Shown piece by piece: positions 43,965 to 50,127 of a DNA stretch of 50,127 nucleotides. The stretch spans positions 1 through 50,127 of the forward strand of contig JAGAKZ010000002.1 of NCBI GenBank assembly GCA_017848115.1. Reading direction: 5' to 3'. How positions within the stretch are numbered: position 1 is the stretch's first letter; each line of letters starts with the position of its first letter. Below the pieces are notes generated by a model, which was not told the origin of the DNA, searched no databases, and was given only the letters and a program-made list of their open reading frames with translations. Source of the stretch: Oscillospiraceae bacterium (lineage in GTDB: Bacteria; Bacillota; Clostridia; Oscillospirales; Ruminococcaceae). Position numbers and translations under genes: made by a program.

Positions 43965-44159
43965 ATGGAAGAATGTAATGTGGATGAAGAATGTAAAACG
44001 GAAATGTTGAAATTTTTGATGCTATAGATATTCAGAATTTCTTTGTAAATAAAAGATCGGACATAGGTCTTGAAATGGACGTGAACAATGATAGCACCAT
44101 TAATATAGTTGATGTGCTTCGTACCAAAGAATCGGTTATTGACAATATTAAAAATTAAT
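43965..44159 (+). pseudogene. Frameshifted type I dockerin remnant
   Basis: Frame ≡2 encodes, from 43997, NGNVEIFDAIDIQNFF and then, at about 44075, MDVNNDSTINIVDVLRTKESV and a stop at 44157-44159. These are the two Ca-binding repeats of a dockerin. The first aspartates of repeat 1 lie in another frame (ATG 43965 frame, which ends at a TAG), separated by a frameshift near 43988-43997. No catalytic domain precedes it, so this is the tail of a lost secreted gene. The rest of 43923-44258 holds the next promoter. Confidence 0.75.
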
Positions 44160-44167
44160 AAAAAAAC

Positions 44168-44196
44168 TTGACGTATTACAAAAAAATTAGTATAAT
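44168..44196 (+). promoter_or_regulatory. Promoter of the zinc-ribbon gene
   Basis: TTGACG (44168-44173) and TATAAT (44191-44196) with 17-bp spacing. Confidence 0.82.
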
Positions 44197-44258
44197 ATAT
44201 ATATGCGTAAATGCAGTTAATGTATAAGCAAACTAATTTTTTTCTAGGGGTTGAATTA

Positions 44259-44660
44259 ATGAGTATTTTGGATATGGTCAATGCTACCAGCAGAGGCGTG
44301 AGCGAAAAAACTAAGAATATGCAGGAACTTGCAAATCTCAAAAGAAAAATCATTTATGAGAGAGAAAGAATCATAGAGATTTTTGCAGAGATCGGTGAAA
44401 AGTTTTATGAAAAAGATCCTTCTGATACAGATTATTCGGATCTCAGAGTTCTTTGCGAAGATATCGATACACGTAAACGCAGAATCAAGAAGATGCTTTT
44501 CAGTGCAAACAACATGAGAGGTTACAAGATCTGCCCTCAGTGTAAAGCTGAAGTAAGCGGAAAGTTCAAGTTCTGCGGTACTTGCGGAGCAAAAATTCCT
44601 GATCCTGAAGATGACGATTTCATGGAAGCTAAGGAAATGGTTAAGGGTATGGATGACTAA
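44259..44660 (+). CDS. Coiled-coil zinc-ribbon protein
   Basis: A 133-aa protein: an N-terminal helical/coiled-coil part (VNATSRGVSEKTKNMQELAN to IDTRKRRIKKML), then a treble-clef zinc ribbon CPQC...CGTC (about 94-113) and an acidic tail. ATG 44259 is chosen from AGGGG 9 nt upstream; earlier starts precede any ribosome site. A similar layout is common in clostridial proteins of unknown function. Ends at a strong terminator. Confidence 0.8.
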   Translation: MSILDMVNATSRGVSEKTKNMQELANLKRKIIYERERIIEIFAEIGEKFYEKDPSDTDYSDLRVLCEDIDTRKRRIKKMLFSANNMRGYKICPQCKAEVSGKFKFCGTCGAKIPDPEDDDFMEAKEMVKGMDD

Positions 44661-44712
44661 TACATACTGTTTTTTATAACATTTTTTTATTTTGAAAAGG
44701 TGTATGAAATTT

Positions 44713-44772
44713 TTAAAACCGATGGCAGAATCGTAGTGGTTCTGCCATCGGTTTTAAGTTGATTATTTTTTT
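44713..44772 (+). terminator. Terminator of the zinc-ribbon gene
   Basis: A perfect 18-bp stem (44713-44730 with 44740-44757), followed by a T-rich run. Confidence 0.9.
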
Positions 44773-44784
44773 GCAGATATCTTT

Positions 44785-44818
44785 ATCGACATATTTATCC
44801 TTTTAAAAAGGCTATAAT
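44785..44818 (+). promoter_or_regulatory. Candidate Spo0A-controlled sigE promoter
   Basis: A -35-like TCGACA (44786-44791) and TATAAT (44813-44818) lie 21 bp apart. The reverse complement of 44785-44791 (TGTCGAT) differs from the 0A box TGTCGAA by one base and overlaps the -35. Long spacing with an overlapping 0A box is the known layout of spoIIG and spoIIE promoters. Confidence 0.5.
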
Positions 44819-44871
44819 AGAAAATACAGAAAGTTTGTTTTCTATAATTCAAAAAAGGATGGATAATAAAG

Positions 44872-45591
44872 ATGAAAATGCTGAGAAAACTGTTTACAGT
44901 ATTCGTGAAAAAATTTACAGAGATAAAATTAAGGATCACACAAAGAGATGTATTTTACATAAATGGTTCTGAAAAGCTTCCTCCGCCGCTTACACGTGAA
45001 GAAGAAGCAGAAACTTTTGAAATGCTGCAGACCGATGAAAAACTTGCAAGAGAACGACTCATAATTCATAATCTTCGTCTTGTGGTGTACATTGCAAGAA
45101 AATTTGAATCTTCGGGTGTGGGAGTTGAAGATTTGATTTCTATAGGAACGATCGGGCTTATAAAAGCAGTGAAAACTTTTTGCCCGTCAAAGCAGATAAA
45201 ACTTGCTACATATGCGTCACGTTGTATAGAAAATGAAATACTTATGTTTTTGAGAAAATCGTCACAGTATAAAAATGAAATATCAATAGATGAACCTCTG
45301 AATATTGACTGGGACGGAAATGAACTGTTACTTTCAGACATACTCGGAACAGATGATGACATTGTAAACAAAGGAATAGAACTTGAATCTGAGAAGACAA
45401 TGCTTCTGGAAGCTGTTAATTCATTAAAAGGCAGAGAAAAACAAATAATGCAGATGCGTTTTGGATTAGTTGACGGCAAAGAACGCACACAAAAAGAGGT
45501 CGCTGACGAAATAGGAATTTCACAATCGTATATTTCACGACTAGAAAAGCGTATAATAAAAAAATTGAGGATAAATTTAGAAAAAATTTAA
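44872..45591 (+). CDS. sigE: Sporulation sigma factor SigE
   Basis: A 239-aa protein matching pro-SigE: an N-terminal membrane-associated pro-sequence ([20 protein letters not shown]), the conserved [17 protein letters not shown] start of the mature protein, region 2 with [14 protein letters not shown] and [16 protein letters not shown], and the region 4 [24 protein letters not shown]. It drives early mother-cell transcription. The processing protease gene spoIIGA, normally just upstream, is absent here; a zinc-ribbon gene occupies that place. Confidence 0.92.
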   Translation: MKMLRKLFTVFVKKFTEIKLRITQRDVFYINGSEKLPPPLTREEEAETFEMLQTDEKLARERLIIHNLRLVVYIARKFESSGVGVEDLISIGTIGLIKAVKTFCPSKQIKLATYASRCIENEILMFLRKSSQYKNEISIDEPLNIDWDGNELLLSDILGTDDDIVNKGIELESEKTMLLEAVNSLKGREKQIMQMRFGLVDGKERTQKEVADEIGISQSYISRLEKRIIKKLRINLEKI

Positions 45592-45609
45592 GTGCATTTT
45601 GTGAAACTA

Positions 45610-45638
45610 TTGATTTTTTGTTTATTATGTTGTATAAT
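45610..45638 (+). promoter_or_regulatory. Promoter of the FHA gene
   Basis: TTGATT (45610-45615) and TATAAT (45633-45638) with 17-bp spacing. Confidence 0.8.
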
Positions 45639-45682
45639 AAAGGAAGATTTAAAAATTCACATAGTTGTAGGGGAGATTAAAA

Positions 45683-46963
45683 ATGAAGAGTTATATTCTT
45701 GAAGAAGAAAATAAAAAATATCTTGTATTTGAACCTGATACTGCTGACAGTATTGATAAAGTTGCAATGGGTATGCTTGAGAACAATGAAATAGCAGGGC
45801 TTATTTCATTTACTATGGGTGGAATAGATGACAGAATAATTATAAGATATGATGTAACAGGGCTTGTGCAGGTTTCCGAGATTCTTGGAGAATGCATGAA
45901 AAAAGAGAAGATAATAAATATTCTGGCACAGATACTTGATATATATTCAGGTGTTGAGAAGTATCTTATTGAGCCTGAATCCATAATTCTTGATTACGAA
46001 AAGATTTTTTATAAAAAAGACGATGGAAAACTTTATTTTATTATAACTCCTGTTTTGGATAGAAATCTTGGAAATCCTGAGTTAAAGGTATTTTTGAAAA
46101 ACTTTATATGCCAGCTTAGATTCGACAGTACTGAAAACTGTGATTACATCGGAAAAATGCTGGGATACCTTAACAGCGATTCTGTATTTTCAGTAGAAGA
46201 TTTCAGATATGTACTTGATTTACAGGGAACAAAACAGCAAGTTTCTGAGCCTGTGGAGGAAATTGAAGCTGAACCGGTTATAAATGAAGATAAACCAAAA
46301 GAAAATGAGATTCATATACCGGATTATACAATAAACAAGCCGCAGTATGAAGAAAAGAAAAAAGTTTCTAAAAAGGTGGATATTGCATCAGAAGTGATAG
46401 ATGAACCTGAAAAGGATCCGGAGCAGAATTTTAAAATACCGATGGATTTTTATGCTGATGACGAGGAAGAAGAGAATAAATCTAAAAAAGGTTTGTTTTC
46501 TATGCTCTTTAAGGAAAAAGAACCTAAGTCAAAAAATAAATCAAAGAAAAAAGAAAATGATTCTGCAGAAGAGTACAGTGTGGATTTTTGTGATAAAAAC
46601 GGTGATATCATTCCTGACGGACCGGATGAAAATGCTACGGTTTGTATAAGAGGAAACCACGGAAAAGAAAGGCCGTCATTTTTACTTCGTACCAAAACCA
46701 ATGAGAGAATATTCATCAGAAAGAATAATTTTAAGATAGGTACGGAGAAAAAATCTGTTGATTATTGTATAACTGATAACTCAGCTGTCAGCAGAATGCA
46801 TGCGAGCATTGTAAAGAAAAATGATATTTATTTTATCGTTGACAATCATTCTACAAACCATACATATCTCAATGACAAGGCGATAAAAGAAAATTCGGAG
46901 GTAAAACTCCTTAATAAGAGTCGTGTAAGACTTGCTGATGAAGAGTTCGTTTTTTATATTTAA
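45683..46963 (+). CDS. DUF6382-FHA domain protein
   Basis: A 426-aa protein. The first ~175 residues resemble DUF6382 (YDVTGLVQVSEIL and the LIEPESIILDYEKIFYKKDDGKLYFIITP strand region). A charged linker rich in Lys/Glu (about 190-320) leads to a C-terminal FHA domain (about 345-426) with the phosphothreonine-binding pattern FKIGTEKKSVDYCI, SRMHASI and NHTYLNDKAI. FHA domains bind phosphothreonine, so a Ser/Thr kinase elsewhere is the likely partner. DUF6382-FHA proteins are often near pilus or secretion genes, but none are here. Confidence 0.83.
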   Translation: MKSYILEEENKKYLVFEPDTADSIDKVAMGMLENNEIAGLISFTMGGIDDRIIIRYDVTGLVQVSEILGECMKKEKIINILAQILDIYSGVEKYLIEPESIILDYEKIFYKKDDGKLYFIITPVLDRNLGNPELKVFLKNFICQLRFDSTENCDYIGKMLGYLNSDSVFSVEDFRYVLDLQGTKQQVSEPVEEIEAEPVINEDKPKENEIHIPDYTINKPQYEEKKKVSKKVDIASEVIDEPEKDPEQNFKIPMDFYADDEEEENKSKKGLFSMLFKEKEPKSKNKSKKKENDSAEEYSVDFCDKNGDIIPDGPDENATVCIRGNHGKERPSFLLRTKTNERIFIRKNNFKIGTEKKSVDYCITDNSAVSRMHASIVKKNDIYFIVDNHSTNHTYLNDKAIKENSEVKLLNKSRVRLADEEFVFYI

Positions 46964-46969
46964 AAACTT

Positions 46970-46998
46970 AAAGCTCCCGAAAAAATGGGAGCTTTTTT
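46970..46998 (+). terminator. Terminator of the FHA gene
   Basis: A 9-bp stem (46970-46978 with 46987-46995), then a T run. It lies upstream of the PPTase gene and overlaps only a spurious ATG frame. Confidence 0.85.
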
Positions 46999-47029
46999 CA
47001 TATATCAAAATGATTTGGAGTGTTTTTTT

Positions 47030-47680
47030 TTGATAGATGTTTTTTATTTATTTGTAGATAATCAGAAAAGTTTTGAACCGTACAGAAAATACATGAAATA
47101 TATTTCAGTCGAGCGGCAAAAAAGGATAGAACGTTTTTACTTTGATAAAGACAAGATAACTTCACTTTTTTCCGAGTTGCTTGCCAGAAAAGTTATTTCT
47201 GAAAAGACAGGTTTAAAATATGATGATATTGTTTTCTTGCTTGCAGAAAAAGGAAAACCTTATGTATCACAGGCGGATAGTTATCATTTTTCGGTTTCTC
47301 ATTCGGGAAGATGTATTGTGTTTGCGGACAACACATCTCCGATCGGTGTTGATACAGAATTTATAAAAGATGCAAAAATGAATATTGCCAAAAACTATTT
47401 TTCAGCTGATGAATATGAGTATATAAAACAGAGTGGCGAGCCTGACAGAACTTTTTTTGAAATATGGACCAAAAAAGAAGCATATGTAAAGATGACAGGT
47501 GAAGGAATTTCAGTAGGTTTTGATACATTCAGTACGTTTGATGAGAAAAAAAAGAAGGATTTTTATACATGGGGTGAGAAAGGATATATGTTTTCTGTAT
47601 GTACAGAAAATCTTTTAAAGGAAAGTATAAAAATAAAAGAACTTTCTGAAAAAAATATTCTTCAAAGTTTCTTTTTTTAA
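47030..47680 (+). CDS. Sfp-type 4'-phosphopantetheinyl transferase
   Basis: A 216-aa enzyme that loads the phosphopantetheine arm onto carrier proteins. The Sfp motifs are GKPY (75-78), HFSVSHSGRC (86-95), the metal-binding IGVDTE with D108/E110, and FFEIWTKKEAYVKMTGEGI (142-160). The start is TTG 47030, with GGAG 9 nt before it; the longer frame from 46985 would begin within the preceding terminator. No NRPS/PKS gene is in the window, so the carrier protein is encoded elsewhere. Confidence 0.85.
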   Translation: MIDVFYLFVDNQKSFEPYRKYMKYISVERQKRIERFYFDKDKITSLFSELLARKVISEKTGLKYDDIVFLLAEKGKPYVSQADSYHFSVSHSGRCIVFADNTSPIGVDTEFIKDAKMNIAKNYFSADEYEYIKQSGEPDRTFFEIWTKKEAYVKMTGEGISVGFDTFSTFDEKKKKDFYTWGEKGYMFSVCTENLLKESIKIKELSEKNILQSFFF

Positions 47681-47711
47681 ATAAAATAAAAATGTTATAT
47701 ATACAAAAATA

Positions 47712-47740
47712 TTGACTTTCTGCACAAAATATGATAGAAT
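47712..47740 (+). promoter_or_regulatory. Promoter of the GH3 gene
   Basis: TTGACT (47712-47717) and TAGAAT (47735-47740) with 17-bp spacing. Confidence 0.75.
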
Positions 47741-47778
47741 ATTTATAAAATATCTTATGATTATTCAGGAGGGAAGAA

Positions 47779-50127
47779 ATGGTGAATATAAATCTTGACT
47801 GGAATCAATATCTGAGCAAGTCTACAGAAGTTGTTTCCGAAGGTGTAGTTCTTTTAAAAAATGAAAACAATGTATTACCGATAAATATGGATGAGGAAGT
47901 ATCTGTTTTCGGTAGAATGCAGTTACACTACTACAAGAGTGGCACGGGGTCAGGTGGTATGGTAAATGTAACAAAGGTTACCGGTATACTTGATGGTTTG
48001 CTTGACAGTGGTGTTAAAATAAATACAGAACTTCTTGATGTTTATAAAAAATGGGAAGAAGAAAATCCTTTTGATGTCGGAAAAGGATGGGGCGGAGAAC
48101 CCTGGTCACAAAAAGAGATGGAAATAAGTGACGAAGTTGTAGACAAGGCTTCATCCCGTTCGTCAGTTGCCATAGTGATTATTGCCAGAACAGCCGGCGA
48201 GGAACAGGACAACACGCTTGAAAAGGGAGCGTATTATCTTTCTGATACTGAACTTGATATGCTTACAAAAGTGCGTAAAAAGTTCGAAAAAGTTATAGTG
48301 CTTCTGAACACTGGTGGAATAATGGATATGAGCTTTATTGAAAGTTGTACTCCTGATGCGGTAATGTATGTATGGCAGGGTGGAATGACCGGAGGAACAG
48401 GTGTTGCCAATGTTTTAACCGGAAAAATAAATCCGTCAGGAAAGCTTCCTGATACTATAGCCTACAATATTTCTGATTATTCTTCTGACGAAAATTTTGG
48501 AAGCAGAGAGAGAAATATATACGCAGATGATATATATGTAGGATACCGATACTTTGAAACATTTGCACATGATAAGGTAAGATATCCTTTTGGATTTGGA
48601 TTGTCATATACTACTTTTGAGTTTTCGGTTGATAATATATATCGTGAAGAAGATAAATGGTATTTTAATATAACAGTAAAAAATACAGGCAACGTTGCAG
48701 GTAAGGAAACTATACAGATATATTGTAGTTCACCACAGGGGTTGCTCGGTAAACCTTCAAGAAGTCTGTGTGGTTATGAAAAAACACCTCTTCTCAAACC
48801 TGGTGAATCATCTGTTGTAAAGATTTGCGTAGATATAAGTGATATTGCTTCATTTGATGATAACGGAGCTACCGGAAATCAGTCATGTTTTGTTGTTGAA
48901 AAAGGTGAATATACATTTTACATCGGTACTGATGTCAGAAGTGCTGTAAAATCACATACATTTACTTTTGACAATGATGTGGTAGTGGAAAAATTATCTG
49001 CTGCACTTGCACCTGTTATGGAATTTGAACGTATAAGACCTGCTGATGATGGAAACGGTAAGTATACTGTTGTTAAAGAAAAAGTGTCTGCTTACGGGTA
49101 TGACGAAAAGAAAAGACGGTTGGAAAATATCCCTAAAGAAATTGAATATACAGGTGACAAAGGGTTTAAACTGCGTGATGTTGCAGACGGAAAATGCACA
49201 ATGGAACAGTTTATAGCACAGCTTTCAGACTACGATCTCTCATGTATAATAAGAGGAGAAGGAATGGGAAGTCCTAAAGTAACACCCGGAACAGCATCTG
49301 CTTTTGGCGGAGTTACAAAAGACCTTCTGAGTTATGGTATACCATGTGGTTGCTGCGCTGACGGACCTTCGGGAATGCGACTTGATTGCGGAACAAAAGC
49401 TTTTAGTTTGCCAAATGGAACCCTCATAGCTTCTACTTTCAATAAAACACTCGTAAGAGAACTTTACAGCTTTCTTGGCCTTGAAATGAGAGTAAACAAG
49501 GTTGATTGTCTTCTTGGTCCGGGAATGAATATACATCGTCATATGTTAAATGGAAGAAACTTTGAATATTTTTCAGAAGATCCGTTTCTGACCGGAACTA
49601 TGGCTGCAGCAGAAATAACCGGTCTTAAAGAAAGTGGTTCATCCGGAACACTGAAACATTTCTGCGGCAACAATCAGGAAACAGGCAGACATACATCTGA
49701 TTCAGTTATTTCTCAGAGGGCTTTGCGTGAAATTTATCTTAAAGGTTTTGAAATAGCTGTAAAGAGAGGCAAAGCCAATTCTATAATGACAACATACGGC
49801 TCTGTGAACGGATTATGGACAGCCGGAAATTATGATCTTAATACCGTTGTACTCAGAAATGAGTGGGGATTTGATGGATTTGTCATGACAGACTGGTGGG
49901 CAGATATAAACGAAAGAGGCAAGAAACCTGATAAAGTTAATTTTTCTGCAATGGCAAGTGCGCAGAATGATGTGTATATGGTTTGCTCTGATGGTGCCAA
50001 AAATGATGATAATACTCTTAAAAGTCTTACATCATGTGAACTTACCCGTGGCGAGCTGCAAAGAAATGCAATGAATATATGCAGATTTCTTATGGGGACA
50101 AGTGCTATGAAGCGACTTTGCGGTACA
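47779..50127 (+). CDS. GH3 beta-glucosidase of permuted domain order (cut by window end)
   Basis: An open frame of 783 codons running through the window end. ATG 47779 follows AGGAGGGA. It begins with what is normally the second GH3 domain (STEVVSEGVVLLKNENNVLPI), followed by the fibronectin-like part (YFNITVKNTGNVAGKETIQIY). Only then does the barrel domain come (LDCGTKAFSLPNGTLIASTF, LKHFCGNNQE), with the nucleophile Asp705 in VMTDWW. No signal peptide, so the product is probably cytoplasmic. The same permuted order is known from Ruminococcus albus and Butyrivibrio beta-glucosidases. The 3' end is missing. Confidence 0.92.
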   Translation, partial: MVNINLDWNQYLSKSTEVVSEGVVLLKNENNVLPINMDEEVSVFGRMQLHYYKSGTGSGGMVNVTKVTGILDGLLDSGVKINTELLDVYKKWEEENPFDVGKGWGGEPWSQKEMEISDEVVDKASSRSSVAIVIIARTAGEEQDNTLEKGAYYLSDTELDMLTKVRKKFEKVIVLLNTGGIMDMSFIESCTPDAVMYVWQGGMTGGTGVANVLTGKINPSGKLPDTIAYNISDYSSDENFGSRERNIYADDIYVGYRYFETFAHDKVRYPFGFGLSYTTFEFSVDNIYREEDKWYFNITVKNTGNVAGKETIQIYCSSPQGLLGKPSRSLCGYEKTPLLKPGESSVVKICVDISDIASFDDNGATGNQSCFVVEKGEYTFYIGTDVRSAVKSHTFTFDNDVVVEKLSAALAPVMEFERIRPADDGNGKYTVVKEKVSAYGYDEKKRRLENIPKEIEYTGDKGFKLRDVADGKCTMEQFIAQLSDYDLSCIIRGEGMGSPKVTPGTASAFGGVTKDLLSYGIPCGCCADGPSGMRLDCGTKAFSLPNGTLIASTFNKTLVRELYSFLGLEMRVNKVDCLLGPGMNIHRHMLNGRNFEYFSEDPFLTGTMAAAEITGLKESGSSGTLKHFCGNNQETGRHTSDSVISQRALREIYLKGFEIAVKRGKANSIMTTYGSVNGLWTAGNYDLNTVVLRNEWGFDGFVMTDWWADINERGKKPDKVNFSAMASAQNDVYMVCSDGAKNDDNTLKSLTSCELTRGELQRNAMNICRFLMGTSAMKRLCGT

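Noticed and set aside
46985-47029. Longer start for the PPTase at ATG 46985
   Set aside because: It lies in the terminator of the FHA gene and lacks a ribosome site; TTG 47030 follows GGAG.

Overview
The window is AT-rich, dense Firmicutes DNA. Most promoters read as TTGACA-N17-TATAAT, Shine-Dalgarno sites are strong, and TTG/GTG starts are frequent. Two sporulation sigma factors (SigK, SigE) and a SpoIIQ-like M23 protein indicate an endospore former. Type I dockerins on secreted proteins, a GH53 galactanase and a GH3 glucosidase of permuted domain order point to a plant-fibre-degrading, Ruminococcus-like member of the Oscillospiraceae. No rRNA, tRNA, CRISPR array, transposase or phage gene was seen.

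Layout. 1-2.6 kb: a GH26-like glycosidase and a YegS/DagK lipid kinase (minus strand). 2.6-5.0 kb: cardiolipin synthase and an orphan protein with a long acidic tail. 5.0-7.3 kb: a minus-strand four-gene operon (two paralogous small beta-barrel-like proteins, a PadR repressor, a DUF2812 membrane protein) behind a promoter that carries two copies of a dyad operator. 7.3-9.9 kb: a MurT/GatD-like pair whose GatD lacks the catalytic Cys and His, preceded by an internally deleted duplicate of murT that still has its own promoter. 10-13.2 kb: a large EAL protein with two degenerate GGDEF domains. 13.3-19.1 kb: a 54-aa membrane protein with an NCS1 permease, a PlsC-type acyltransferase, FabV and a MATE exporter. 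19.2-25.1 kb: dockerin-bearing galactanase, sigK, a C39/SH3/dockerin protein behind a structured leader, and a SpoIIQ-like peptidase. 25.2-32.3 kb: azlCD, prmA, a LiaF-like membrane protein and a parE/parC pair. 32.4-38.1 kb: small orphans, a DMT transporter, an ArsC-like protein, a TIGR04076 protein, a CHAP amidase ending in half a dockerin, a lipoprotein and an HTH membrane regulator. 38.2-43.9 kb: fba, then the iorA-iorB-paaK-ACT operon for fermentation of aryl amino acids, then a NusG-II protein. 43.9-50.1 kb: a frameshifted dockerin remnant, a zinc-ribbon protein, sigE behind a Spo0A-type promoter, a DUF6382-FHA protein, an Sfp-type PPTase, and a permuted GH3 glucosidase cut by the window end.

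How the parts relate. Secreted dockerin proteins (galactanase, C39/SH3, CHAP) would dock on cohesin scaffolds encoded elsewhere; released sugars could feed the GH26-like and GH3 enzymes, both of which lack a visible signal peptide. The main leads for new biology are the MurT/GatD-like pair with a dead glutaminase site, the PadR operon with two small beta-barrel paralogues, the 54-aa partner of the NCS1 transporter, and the leader RNA before the C39/SH3/dockerin gene. All family calls come from reading motifs and have not been tested by a database search.
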